Source: Anticarsia gemmatalis (Eukaryota > Arthropoda > Insecta > Lepidoptera > Erebidae). From it: a DNA stretch of 64,000 bases. The translations under genes were made by a program, and so were the position numbers. The notes beneath the pieces are model-generated. The model did no database searches and was not told where the DNA came from. It saw nothing but the letters and a program-made list of their open reading frames with translations. Of the stretch, positions 10,501 through 24,300 are shown piece after piece (position 1 is the first letter of the stretch; every line of letters starts with the position of its first letter). Location of the stretch: the NCBI RefSeq assembly GCF_050436995.1, contig NC_134756.1:7254001-7318000 (forward strand), written 5' to 3'.

Positions 10501-13381
10501 CAGATCTATGTGCAATAGACAGCCAGACTAGCTTAATTCTCAAAATAGAATATCAGACCTCTAAAACAATCGCGTTCACAGACTAAACCTCGACTAAAAC
10601 CTGAATCAATTACCTGTATAATTAACGAACTAGCACGAGTAGTAACCCAGTAGAATGCAAAATGCAGGCTGTAACATTTCCTAAGCACGTGGCCGGTGGC
10701 CTTGCTTCCATGACTGTATTATAAAGTTATTTCTTATGTAACTGGTCCAATGTGAAGTGCTTATATTATCGACGTCTGCTGGTTTGAATAACCTATCTCT
10801 AGTAAGGAATAGGCGTTCGATAGTTCAGATGAACTTAGCCATCGATTTTATATGTAGAAGCGTATGCCGACAGTGCTAAATGAAGAACAATTAAATGATG
10901 GGGTCTACTAGTTAATGGCGCTGGTTTTAATATCGTACCTTCAGCAAGGGATATGCTAACACAGTTAGGGACAGGAGTATTTGCTATTTTTTTAATATTA
11001 AGTTGCAAATTAACAGCTATGTTAGTAGTAACAAAATATTGTAAAACTAATACGATAAATTACAGAAAGTAATAAATAGTATTAATTTATTGTTTTTTAA
11101 GTGTTGTCTTTTTCTAATCTTGCGCGTGCTATAGTAATTTATTAGTGTGATAAAAGTGCACTTAATTAATATAACAAGTGTTGTATCTTAAATACATTTT
11201 TTTTGTTGATACGATTGTACATACATATATTCAATACTGTTTTATTATTATATTACACAACATATTAAACCTTCTTTGTGTTGCACAGTCGGGTAAAAAA
11301 TACTTACAATTTCGCTTAGCTTAATTTATCTAATAATTAAGTGAATTCAGGTTTTGAATGATCCTTGGTCCGATTGTTATCAGAATCTGCTCAGTAGTTT
11401 TGGCGTGACTGGGTGACAAACCTATAAACATTGAAACTATTGCATTTACAATACTAGTATAGATAATTCATCATAGTAGCTAGCTATAATGTATGTCGAT
11501 TTGGTTACAAGATTGTATCGGTTGCGTGGTAATGTCGTATTACAAGGATTATGATCATAATCTGAAGTAATAAGACTCTGGACAGAACATAACGCTTTAT
11601 CCTTCTGATAAGACGAGTACATTCGTACTTTAAATCATTATTTAATTTGTATGCACTAAAGTATCAAATTGATTGAAGGCTAAAGTCAGTGGTTATTAAA
11701 AAAAAGTAAATACTTAATGTAAAAATATATTTTTTAATTTGATTTTTCATTGACCTCAATACTGACTAAGAAATGTATTTTAACAATTTTATGCCAATTT
11801 TAAGGTCTCTCCGGTACTAAAATTTGAGGTCTATTAAAAGACAAACTAAAATAGAAAACATAATATTCCGATAGTTTATTTTTTATTTACAAGATCAATA
11901 TGAAGATGATACGAATTGATACCATACAATTCATGTGTCACTCACTTTATTATGTATATAATTGATAAGTCGTGTCTATTCTTTTCAAAACCTAGCATCC
12001 GGTGTCCTTTAGACGCACCCATGACGCATATCCCCGTCAAATAGCCATTTTATAACCAGTTTTCCTTGACTTTCCATATTAATCTTAGTTTACATACATT
12101 GCTCTAATTAATAATGTATCTCTAGTATAAGTAATTACACGTTGCAAGCAAGTGTTCGGTAAAGGTTAGTGGTTGCCCGCGATCAAGGCTGTACACTGCG
12201 GCCCGAATTGAATAGGTATGCGACTCAACATTCCGCTTGTTTGACTGCCGAAGTATTTCTTTGAATTGTATACTGTACTTTTATAGTTAGGTTAGGTAGT
12301 AATATATACTTTGTACTGTTCAGAACATATGCCGCGTTTGAAAAGCTAATATAATAATATTTATAATATACCTGAATTAGAGTGAAGAATATTAATATTA
12401 TGATAAGTGAACATGGTAGACAGTTATTTTTGGTGTCATTTTTACTCATCCGTAAAAAATAAATTTATAATACCCGATAATTATGTTGTCAAAGAAACTG
12501 AATAAAAATATTGTCAATTTCGAAAATGAATAACTTGAAGCTGATCCTACTAGCCCATTTGAATAGCATGTTAGTATATGTCCAAATAATAATTATAAAG
12601 TATTATACAATTACATCGAGTGTTCACTTTCTAATCGTCTCATTTTATGTAAGCATTACGTAAATAATAATTAATTAGTCACACTCATCTAATTATATGT
12701 AACTTTGTGGACTAGCTTCCACCCGCGGCTATGTTTACGCTCCTTACAATATTTATTCAAAATGTTGTCAATTGTACTGTGTTGTTGTTGTAAGTTTGAC
12801 TGTACCAAGGGTACGTGCCCCTTGTCTTATTGAAAAGATCTTTGAAAGGTACAGAATATTAGATAAATCATGGACTAAAGTATGTATGAGACAGCATGAG
12901 CAAAAATGAAGTAGACCTCTAGTAATTTTATTAAAATAAACCTACGAGTACCTCTACTTGTACCACATATTTCCGCATTTCTTTCCACATTCATTGTACA
13001 TACATTAACTCTCGCATTAATAAATATATAAGTACAGTATAACTGGTACACGAGATATTCTATGTCATGGTCATTGAACAAGAAATAACTTATTACATAA
13101 CATCGAGCCTACTTGTCACGGGCCGAAAATAATGATCAACCATTAGTTCTTTAAATGAGGCACTAGACTATGACTTGAAAATAAAAACCTTTTTAAAATA
13201 CGCCGTTTAAATCCATAGGTTTAGGCAGAGTTGTACGAAATAAACATGCGTTGCACTTTGTTTCACTGCGTTTACACTGGGCTAAATAAGTGAAATTAAT
13301 CCGATGTACCATAATAAAGGGCGATTAATACAATATACAGAATCCCAGTCTACAACTGAAACCATTCGAAGCGAAATTATA
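10501..13381. other. Non-coding DNA with a Helitron fragment
   Basis: AT-rich, no supported gene; the one annotated relic is the Helitron 5' fragment ending at 11463. The reading frames at 12225-12449 and 12875-13081 (minus) have no family features. Confidence 0.5.
11345..11463 (-). mobile_element. Truncated Helitron 5' end
   Basis: On the minus strand this begins A|TCTATACTAGTATTGTAAATG, the Helitron 5' end. It continues through a block whose plus strand reads TCAGAATCTGCTCAGTAG and TTTTGGCGTGA, shared by many lepidopteran copies. The 3' half with hairpin and CTAG is missing. Confidence 0.55.
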
Positions 13382-13472
13382 AAAACTCCATAGTGCTTTG
13401 GGTGACTCGGGAATCGAACTTGAAATCTCTTGAGTTTCATAAAGCTCCGTTTTGACCACGAGGCTCTACAAA
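13382..13472 (-). mobile_element. Possible tRNA-derived SINE head, degenerate
   Basis: Read on the minus strand, this contains AAGTTCGATTCCC, a good Pol III B box. It is preceded by a weak A-box-like TGGTCAAAACGG about 30-40 bp upstream, in a tRNA-like order. No cloverleaf with matching acceptor arms can be drawn, so it is not a functional tRNA. The 3' boundary is not visible; the SINE body may run left to about 13290. Confidence 0.4.
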
Positions 13473-14609
13473 ATAATGAATGAAATGTAACTAAACTAAG
13501 TATGTAGGCATTTTTTCCTTTAGCAGACTTTGAAATTTTTGTTATATTCTTCACATGTCATCAGTCAAAAGCTCCAAAAAATATTCCTCAAATAGAATAA
13601 TTTGCCAATAAAAAAGTCCGTCCCATATAAAATAAGGACACGATTGCGAGGTGTCGAAACGTTCAATTGGAACACTTTTGTGGTCGTCTGTACAGTTTGT
13701 GACAATACGTTAATTGGCTGTCTGGAAAGTTGTATTTAATACGGATGTCGATATTAAGAGCTGTGTCATATTATTTAGGATTTGTCATGCGAGGTTTATT
13801 TGCAAGGTTTGCTCAAGTTATTTATAGAAACTTATAATATATTACTTTTACTAGAAATATTATGTATTATTTGGAACACAGTTGATGTTATAAACATAAT
13901 GTAAAATCTATGTTTTATAAATGCCGGAAATGTTTGTAAATTTTTTGTATAGTCCATTTGTTCGCCAAAACGGTAGGGCCGATTTGGGTAACATTTTAGC
14001 AGATAAATTACACTCTGGAAATTACATAGAAGGTATACATTTAATATTTAAGATAAAAGAAACTATGCAGTTGAAGCAAAACGCATGAGATACCTTGATA
14101 TACCATGAGAAAATAAAAAAGCATCTATAAAGAGTTAAATAAACAGCGACTTTCCGCTAAGTTAAAACAAAACATAACTAAAGTACATTTGATATTAGCC
14201 AATACGAGTCGGTTGGACAGTTATCATAAATAGTGTGTCAGAGCACGCCCAGTATTTGTTGTGGTGTCGCAACACTCGCAACCTACCAAGTAGGACGTCG
14301 ACCGAGGCATAAGATACACTAAAACACTACTACTTATTCATTTATAGGTATTTTTACCTGATAATTGAATAGTAAGTAACGAGAGGAAATAAGAAACGTA
14401 AGAGCAATAGTTTAAGATCAGCATCAGTGAGATTTCCTGCCACTTTGCCACAACTAACAATTTTTGTATGACAAAACCGATTAGCGCTCCTAGCGTATGC
14501 TGCAAGAACTAGTCATCAAGTAATTTTAATCCTCTGCTCGACAGTGGAGAGTTTGAAAATGGTGCTAATCTTTACCCTTATGTCTTAAATTTAAGTACTT
14601 ACGTTTTGA

Positions 14610-14680
14610 TGATCATAATCGTACTCGGAATATTTAATGATAGGCAATATCATCAAATATTCCGAGTTAGTTTATAATCG
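14610..14680. other. Long stem-loop resembling a pre-miRNA
   Basis: Arms 14623-14642 and 14648-14667 pair at 19 of 20 positions around a five-base loop (GGCAA). After a short internal loop the stem resumes, with several pairs between 14610-14620 and 14670-14680. Total length is about 71 nt. The shape is compatible with a microRNA precursor, although the loop is short. I recognise no known insect miRNA seed. A small foldback repeat is the alternative. Confidence 0.45.
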
Positions 14681-17600
14681 TTTCTTAGAACCAACAACAA
14701 CTACTTGTAGAGACTTTATGAGAATCTCCTTCACTTTATGATCCCTCAACAGAAGAAAATTACCAACATATTTAATCAAAAATACCGACAGCAGTAAAGT
14801 GTAAGCTTTAACCAGAATTCCATTTCCACAATACTGTATTATTCACACGAGTGCTGACTTAATGTTAGCACTAAGCTCCTTCGGTTAAGTAAGGTGGTTT
14901 TTTAGTGCCAAGAAAATTATTTGCCCCTATTTTACGGCAGGTAGTTTCAAAGAGATGGTTTAGCACATGCTTGTTTGTGAAAATAAAACACGAACATTTT
15001 CCTTCGGCCAAAAACGGGCTTGCAAATAAACGCGAGAGTTAGTTTTACTTCCCTCCCGAAATAAGTTTTTGCGTGTCCATGAGTAGTTTTGTTTGCAGAA
15101 CATTTTCTTTGATTAATTACTTCCGTAGCCGGTGACCAATTTGGGCGACGTTCTTCCTTGTTTTTGAAGGATTTAATATGTGATTCTCATGTTCAATGTC
15201 AAAGTTATTTAACAAAAAATGCTACTCATTTGTCAGTATTGACTACTTATAGCGCAAATTAATATTTTGTTTAAAAAGTCTGCTGTGGCTGAAAATAAAT
15301 TTTATAGACGAAAAAGTCATAAGTAAAAATACAACTAGATTTTTTGGTTACCCGTGTGAAGTACTCCCTACACACAGGCAAATACGTAATAAAATTGTTT
15401 ACCCACTATACCGCTGCCTCTCTTTGATAAATAGACACGCAGTTCCGCAGTTATGCAACTTCTACGAGGAAAACGTATATGTGTTCGCAATAACTGTACT
15501 TTTGCAAGAAACTAACATGGAAGAAAAAAAGTTAAGTAGTACGTAGGTATGGGAACTGTATTGTAACTAATCTCAAGTAAGAAAGGTCTTACCACTTCCA
15601 GTTTATGCCGTTTATTACGGCGTGGAATAAATCTCGTAGGTGCCTGATTGTTAGATTTTTATAGATCATCCGTAATTTTAATGCCACGTCTATAGTTAAG
15701 TTGTTACTATGACAATTTTTAGGACATTTCTATGTATGAAATCTGTTTCGTATAGTGAAATAATCGAGCAGAATACTATAAATTTGCTTTTCTTGGGGCT
15801 GAAAAGATTCGTATTATTTTCATGTTGGTATAACAATTGTGAACCAAAAACTAGCAAACATCGTTGTCAAGAACAATATAAAACTGTGCTCCAAATTTTG
15901 TAATCAATCAAATAGACAATCTTAATTATTGTAAAAGTATGTAAATTAAAATATGTATTGGATTGGATATTTAAATAAATATTTATTTTATAGCTTGCAA
16001 TTAATTTAATACGTAATCACTGAAACGCGAATTTGCCTTGATTTATTGCCATAACAGTGTATAATTTACAATATTGTATGTACGAGTGAATAATCAAGTA
16101 CCGGTCCGTTATAAAATAGGAAGTATTTTATGCAATATCACACTTAATATTTAGTTTTAAAGCCATAAAAGTACAATTTATTATCTGTCTAGTAACAAAC
16201 GAGTTCACGCACGCACGGAGCCCGAAGTAGCCCGTGGCTGGAAAGTTAGTGGCGGTCCATTGTTTTGTTGCTTGCCTTTCTTAGAGGCTACAGGAAAACT
16301 GCGAATGGAGATTAATTTATTACGTCGCTGAGAAAACATGGAAAGCGGTGGAAAGCTCTCTATTAAGACGAGCGGGCGGGGAATAGGACGATTAATTATG
16401 ATTTCTTTTAACGCTGTCCGACGTGGCCAACCGTCGCTGAGACCTTATTACGTGTTTCGATAGACATTATAAATGTCAATTATAGCAATGTGAGTTTTTA
16501 TAAATAATGCAAAAAGTAGGTACAGATATGCTTGTAAGTATGATTAATTATGTTAATTAAATATAATTTGCATTTCAGAAACTAAAATTTTGTCCGTTGA
16601 CATTTATTTTAACAAAATGTTAGTAATTAATTACCTTGAATTTTGTTTTAGATGCAGATAATGATAATCCTGGATGCCTTTGAAACTTTTAGCCAAAGCT
16701 CATTAAGATTTCTGATAAGTTCCTTTACATAATCTTCGAGTTGTCCCCGTACAAATACGAACTCTTTAACAGTTTGGTTTCGCAATTGTTTCTAATCTAG
16801 TATAAACTTACAGATCACATTTAGATGTAGTGAGACATTGAACTCTAACATCAAAGTAAGGCTTAATCTTTTTCTGTTTAGATAAATTGTACAGTTGTAT
16901 TAGGTAGGATGTCAACATCATTTCAAAATAACTATGAGACACGAAATATTTGTAAATATTATTATTAAATAAACTTTCACGGGGAAGCCGCGATTAACAA
17001 TTTAAATCACCAAGTAATTAGGAAGCTCTATACATGTATAACTTACTATGGTCTACGATCATAACCATTAGCAACTGCTTGCCAATTCCTTTCACGGCAC
17101 GGAATACATACTCATATTTCTAGAGATGTCCGCAAGACGTCATCGTCATTTCTTATAATTACTTTTTCTTAGTGAACAAGCTCAAGATTAATGCCGTCTA
17201 ATTGCCTATCTATTCAGTGTGCTCGGCGGTTAAAGAGCTCCATTAATATCTATTAAGATTTTTGTGCCACTTCACCTATATTTAAATTCATTATCTTCAG
17301 TTAATTGTTCTAATTAAATGCGGTCCATTACAATCGATCATTTTTATGATTTGTTCAATCTTATAAATTATTGTCCATTGTTATTTTTTGGCGATTATTT
17401 TGTCTCCTAATCCTTAATTAAGCTATCTGTTGTCGTAAAATGAACTAGATATAATTGGTAATTAATGACCAACTATCTACCTACTTATCATAATTATTTT
17501 TCCCAACACTTGGTACAAGTTACCTGATTCTTTCAGTACAAAGCAATTAAGATAGCATACCTAGAAACTGTCCTAATTGTAAAATACTCCGTCATCTCAA

Positions 17601-17940
17601 CATTTCTTAAACAAAATAAAACTAGAGATGACAATGCATGACGCTATTTCTTGGTTATTATAAATTGGTTATATAAAAATTACTGTTTTATTATGACTAC
17701 GCATCATTAGTTTAAAACAAGATGATAGGAGGAATATGGCTACGTCTTCAGTATAAATTAAATAGCAAGTGTATTTGTGGCATATCGATATCTAATTTAA
17801 GAATCTATTGTAACAGAAACCTTCGATTTATTTAACAAGAAAAAAGACCTTTCATCCCACAATGATGCACTGCGGACAATACCAAGAGGTCTATTTAAAG
17901 GTGCCCCTCAAGCATACCCGCGGGCGGAATCTTAGCCACT

Positions 17941-17976
17941 TATAAAACGGGATTAATGTTTCAATACTTTAGTCGT
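17941..17976 (+). promoter_or_regulatory. Candidate TATA/initiator core promoter
   Basis: TATAAAA begins at 17941, and exactly 30 nt downstream is TTAGTC with A at 17971, close to the insect initiator TCAGT. A possible splice donor, GTATGT, follows at 18126-18131, which would make a short non-coding first exon. No coding exon is recognised downstream. The spacing is good but each motif is short. Confidence 0.25.
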
Positions 17977-18189
17977 ACAACCACATATTGCACCCACATT
18001 GGCACTTATTCAATCATCTCAGTTTCGTTCCGACTTCGTTTCGACTTTTTGAATTTCCGATCCCTTATTTGGACTTCCTAAACGAGTCAGTATATTTTTG
18101 TATCGGTTTTTGTAAATAAATACGAGTATGTTATAAATAAGTGCATGTCTTTGATTCGTGAATTGTGCGATTTGGAACATGAGTCCATC

Positions 18190-18365
18190 CAGTAGCGCGA
18201 TTTTGTACAGCCGGTAACATCGAGAATCGAAATTTTGACATTTAGAATGAACTTCATAAATAGTTACTACGACGCCCGTAAGAAGCTCTGATCAGATTTT
18301 CATAAAAAAATCTCGATGACAAGCCGGTTGTCAGTAGTCGATAGTAATAGAGAATCGAGCTACTG
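18190..18365 (+). mobile_element. MITE, GTAGCGCGATT family, copy 2
   Basis: 176 bp bounded by CAGTAGCGCGATT and AATCGAGCTACTG, so the terminal inverted repeats are clear. It shares the internal block CTGATCAGATTTT and the subterminal block CCGGTTGTCAGTAGTCGATA with the copy at 46029. Non-coding. Confidence 0.7.
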
Positions 18366-21300
18366 TGCAACTAAAGTAGGCAATTCATAAAGAACCAAAT
18401 TATTGTTACCAATAGTTCTGTATTTACTTTTGAGAGACTCCTTATTAAAGTACCCTAGTTACTTGTTTACAAATCAAGAAACCGTATAATTTAAAATAAC
18501 TACATATTGGAAGCCTGTTATTCAAGATTTTGTTAAAGGGCATGCTATATATTTAACATAATTATTGGAACTCGGTTTCATTGTTTCGTTATAAGTTGCA
18601 ATATCGACCAGATAACATTAAATTGTTATCACTGGCACGCCCTTCAGATAACAGTACAATTCGGTTCACCGTTCTAGTTAGGTAAAGTAGCTATAAAGTT
18701 TTACGAGATTGTAATTTCTTGAAGACACGTCAAATTATTTGTAGACCAATAGACATCTAGTTGATGTACTATAGTATACTCTTTGACCCTGTGACCCTTA
18801 TTTACAGCTGTTCGTGTAGTACCCTAAGCTAAGTCGGCAAAAACATGCTTGAAGTTGTTTAACTCTTTCGACGCTGACTTTCCGATAGAAATTATATTAT
18901 TACTCGCAGTTTACTGGTATACCAGACCCGAAAGTCAAACATTTTTTTCAATGATTCTCAGCATATGTTAAAACAATTTTAAAACACTGTTCTCTACTGA
19001 TTTTCTTATCTCACAACTATATCTATAAAGTTCTTTCTGTCCAGCCCGCATTCATTTTCTATATTATTACACGTATAAGCCTTCTGAGGATTACACCCTC
19101 TGGCTCAGATTGTCATTTGAGAGAGCACTAGCTCTACAGCTACTCTGCAGTTTAGATTATTATCTGACCATTGAGCTTACAGTATATTTAAAGGTCGTTG
19201 CCCTCTACCCAGAATATTGCCCTTATCCATCACTGGAATTATGTCGATCCACAAATATTTGAGATAATCTTAAAGTTTTAAACAATTAATTAGTTGGTTT
19301 AGGACATTGATTGGCACAATAGAAAGCTAAGTTTTAAAATACTTACGAAATTGTTTTAGATCTAAAACTCGAAGAATCAGAAGAGAATTTCGAATGTATT
19401 TTCAAAAAATGCCACAGTAACTAAACAACGTAACATATGGCGTACGTGTACGAAACGGAGCTATACATGGTACGTGCTTTTTTGTGTAACCGCATGCTTT
19501 TTAGTTTTTTCATGTACCTAGCAACCTTTTTCCGTTGGTTAATCCCGACGCATTTTTAGTTCAGAAAAATGTACATATCTATAGCAAACTTCGTATAAAA
19601 CTTCATTTTTCCTCTCAGTTTGTACTTGATGGCTTTAAATTATCAACATTTTATCAATACCTCAGTATAATCGTTGTGGATAATCTGGGAAAATAATGAC
19701 TCATTCTATCGTGTTTTATTGCGAAGCCATTTTTCTCTGGTAAATGGGCGCCCGTTGGGAGTTCCCTCAATTTATAGAGAAACGTAGATAGTGAGATATT
19801 AACGATGTCCGTATTTTATATCATTTAATTATTGTAATTACGTGTGCGTCGGTTAATATGAAAATTTCGGCTCGGCTCATTGCTACACAAACATATTTAA
19901 TATTGATTTATTTCCATGGCATGGTTACATCGGCCTCATTACGCGAAATTTCTGCGACGATAATTACGAACAACTGTAATAATAAACTACTATTGCATCA
20001 AAATCTAATTGTGTAAAACTATAATTTCGATTAAAGTTGGCGACAAAGTTGTTATTTGTTTGTAATAAATTGTGGATTTTTAATGAGAATATTACGAAAT
20101 CCTTATTCAACGGGAATGAAATCCGCTTACAGATAAGTGGATACTTAGAAGTTCCGATCTGTGCTTGCAATTGAATAAACTGTTTATTGGATGATTATTC
20201 GATGAACACGAAGGACAGAAGTTCTTCAGAAGTCTTCACTACAACATTATAATACTAGCTGACTTCATCTAAAATGGAAAATGCATTTATAGTTAACTAC
20301 AATTGGAGTATGTAATGATCTCTCTTAAGATTGTGTGGTTAATTTTGAAAGGTTTTCCTTCCTTTTAATTTGATTAGCAGTCGACGTAGACTTTGGCAGA
20401 TTTATTTGGTAAATATCTTAATTGAGAACACTTGGCATTGGTTTAAATATTATCAAGTGGTCACCCGTTAACCAATGATCTTAACAATTGCCACGTCTAT
20501 TTTTGTTTCAATGTCTCTAAAATAAAATGATAAGTCTGGTAAAAAAACAATTACTTAATACAACATACTTATAGAATTCCACAAAAAGCTTCACTTAGAT
20601 TACTATCGACCAACAAATAAATAAGTACAAAGGTAATGTAAAAACCCAATAAAAGCTTGTAGTTACCCAACAATACGCCTATGTAGGGCGCAGGATAGAA
20701 TGATGAGGGGCATCGTCTCAGACCATTTATTTAATTAACTATCTCCCTCAAGAATGTCGTCGGAAAGGTTGCGACTGACTTCTTTTATCTGCGACACTCT
20801 AGTAAAGAACCTCATTGAATATTAAAATGAGTCTCGAATTGTATACGGTATGTTTTGCTGGTATAAAATGTGGCTGTATTTATTATACTCTTGTACGTGT
20901 AGGAATAAGATTAGGTATAGCGATAATGTAAACTTCGCGGCTAAATAGCTGTTCCGATGTTTGTTTTGCGTGTTTTGAAGGTGAAACACATTTAACGGGT
21001 ACAAAATGTTCTGTTTTGCGTACGAATCGATTGTATTTACTTGTCTATGATGTTACGTTACTAATATATTGTAAGGTCGATAACATTTCTTATCATAGTT
21101 GTCATTCGTGTCGTCTTAGTATTCCTAGTTAGTATTTTCATGACATTTGTATTTTCTTGCCGAAAACGAATTTTATGCTCTCTCACGCATAAAATCTACG
21201 ATTGTTACTAGATAACACAAACCGTATCAAAATTGTCGTGAATCGTGACCCCTCAGATATTTGTATCGAGGGGACTCTGTGAGCAAACAAAATAATGGTG

Positions 21301-24300
21301 ACAAAGTGCATTAAAGATCCGGAACTATTTATTACGTCATATAACCTATATCTACTGTTAGAATTGAACTGTGGGTCCCAAACCTAGTAGTCACTAGTCG
21401 CTAGGTGCTATTTATAAGCGCTCTCTATGTTTTCGTTCTGCATCCAGTAACGTGAAACCACGTGACACTATATTTCTCTGTTTCAATGTATAACTTTGGG
21501 TTTCGTAGTACGCAGCATGAAGGAAGGTAGAGAGGGTTTCTTTAACGTTCCGATAAGACGAGCTTCTTCAAAGCTCACGAATAGTTGGAATGTATCCCAT
21601 ACATATTCTATAGCATAGCGCTCAGTAGTGAGAATATAGTCTAATATTTAAAATTCATTGTAATAAATGGTTTTTACTTAGCCCTAAGCCTGGTAATCAT
21701 CTTACGGTAGATTTAATGATGACGATAATTACGATGCTTTACTTTTCAAAAACTTTAAGACCATCATTATTATCCCTAAATTTTTTTTCTATATCTGGAC
21801 CTTTAGACTTTTCTAAAGTATTTAATTTAAACCATAAATATCAAAATGCATGGGTCATACTCCAGTTACTTCACACACGGATTTGATCTTAATGTGTTAA
21901 TACCTTCATAAAAGTTACGACTATAATCTAATTTAAAGGTACTTCCTTATATTCCGTATCTAATTGTATTATCTGTTTATAAGGGCTTGTGTCACGCTAT
22001 GGTTACAGGTTTTCTACTTTCACGCAATTACGTGTAAGATAAAAGCAACAGATTGGAAAGAAAAATCCCAGTAGTTACGAAGACGGTACTAAAAACAGAC
22101 GTTTTTTTATAATCGTGGTTACCACACGTACGTACGTGGTTATTAACTATTATTACCTTCAAAGGTTGAAGCTAGGCACCAAACCAGCAGCTTTTTAATA
22201 AGGTCTAGTGTCGTTGTCAACTGAGAATCATATTGTAATTTTAATGTTAAAATGAGATGTGGTGTCTTATTTGCTATATCCATTATCATAGGTGACTTGT
22301 TTCTATTGTAAAAACATAATAATATGCATAATAAGCGCTTGCTTTGAAACTAATTTGCGTCATCATTAGAACTTTGAAAAAATATAATAGCAATGTCGAA
22401 CACAGACGAATTAATAATATATTGACGCAGAGACTTAAGGTAGCATTTATTATTGAAATCCTTTAGTGTACGAGTATTTGGATAAGAGCCATGAATAATC
22501 TAATCTAAGTCCTTAATGTTCCACAAACGGGATTACAATTCACCATCTCTTATCGGTCTTGAATTGTGATAATTTTAAATATTTATTCAGTTCTATCTTG
22601 ATTTTTGACCTTCAAACTAATTTAAAGTCCTTCATAAATCCTGAGACAGTTGTCAAGATAATGTACGACTAATAATAAATTGTTCTAATACGTAGCCGGC
22701 ACAAGGTAATTTTGTCTGCAGAATTATTGTGAGTAAAACAAGAGTAACTTTTAATTTGTTGATAATGTTTTCACACACGAAAATCGTGTACTGTGATACC
22801 GAAATTAAATTCAGCATTCATATTTTGATAAGGCTGGGTTAAATCGAGGATAACACGCGATCTTGCCTTCACGTACAATTTGTTCTTGTTAAAAACAGTG
22901 TTACGTGATGCGAGAGCTCGTACAATAAATAATTCCTGTTAACTTATGTGCGCTGACACGCTTAAAACTTGCCGTAAACCCTCCAAAACTTTATTATTAC
23001 CTGTCTAGTTGTACTTGCTTTATTTGTCAGTGCAATTTCACTAATTTGTGTGAAGTACGTAGGACAATGTTTGCAGAGGACATTTTTTAGGAAATTATGT
23101 TTTGTAAATTAGACATTCTAAGGGGTGGTTTGTACATATTTGACATGCTCATGCTTATAAATGTTGCTAGAGATCAAAACTTTAAAAACATAGCCAACTT
23201 AAGTTGGATTTGGAAATGTTCGTCGTGTGCGCGTGATAAACACACACAATCTATAGACACCGAAGTGAAATCAAATCGTATTGGAACTTATTGAACGATT
23301 AACAGCGGTTTGGTAAAGCAAATAAATCGACACACAATTCATCTAATTACTAGGGCGTAACATTCCAATTATCTGGGGAGATCGGTAGGGTGCTTAAGAC
23401 GACGCTCAGCCTCGTCGGGATGCCACCAAATATTGATTTACACTCCTCGATACAGAAATGGAATAAATTGGAATATTAATTTCGCATAACAATGGCACCA
23501 AACAAATTAAAGTGTGCCAGATGTCTTCCACAGATTCACCCTTGTTCCCATTTATTTCTAATAGTTGATTTATTTTAATTGTTGTCGTTTTATTTGTTTT
23601 ATTGTGTGATTTTTTATTAGTTTTACTTAGTTGTAAGCGTTTGCTCTACACCATTTTTATACCCAATTTTATGTCTTATTTTGTAGTTTTTGTAGTTTTA
23701 ACGAATTGATAAATAAAACTTTACACATTACAAAAAAAAGGGCCGTCACTTATACTTTATATTTCTAGGTTATCCTAGGTGCTCTAGTTATTAGTTGAGT
23801 GTAGTAATTTTGATGCGGGTTATTCGTTTAATTATCATAAAAACTTAACAGCTTGAATCTTGAAAGATAGCCGTCTAGACAACATTATGTTGATAAGGCT
23901 TTTGTTTTATGATTTATTAAGTTTACTAGACACATCGCTGAAATAATGTTGTTATAATTTGTACTTTAGAATAAACGTACAGCATTAGGGCTCTATTTGT
24001 TTGTTAGAATTAGGCATGTTCACGGTTCGATACAAACAAAAAGGCAATTAGTTTTAATACATACAGCATCGGATTGCGGTGTCAAATTGTATGTTAAACA
24101 TGGCTGTAATCTAAATCTGTTTGACCAAATTAATTCCGCGTCAAAACGCGCGGCACAAAATTTGCGATAAGCTTTGGCAAACTGAACCGCGATTGTTAAT
24201 TAGTATGGTAAAAAAAAACCTGGGTAATCGGCGGGAACAGAAATAATTACATTATCTCGCAGCAGACATGTTATAAGCAGAAATGTGTTTGTACATGCGA

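Larger units (their letters stand above)
13473..18189. other. Non-coding DNA with candidate regulatory blocks
   Basis: No supported gene. It contains the hairpin at 14610-14680, a GC-richer block with ATTA-type homeodomain cores at 16200-16450, a second ATTA- and ATCGAT-rich block at 17210-17480, and a TATA/initiator pair near 17941. The rest is unremarkable AT-rich sequence. Confidence 0.5.

Noticed and set aside
20244..20270. Helitron copy starting ACTAGCTGAC
   Set aside because: Only about 10 bp match the terminus; the rest does not follow the family.
21411..21448. TTTATAAG with CCAGT downstream as a promoter
   Set aside because: Spacing is slightly long and the initiator match is weak; no exon follows.
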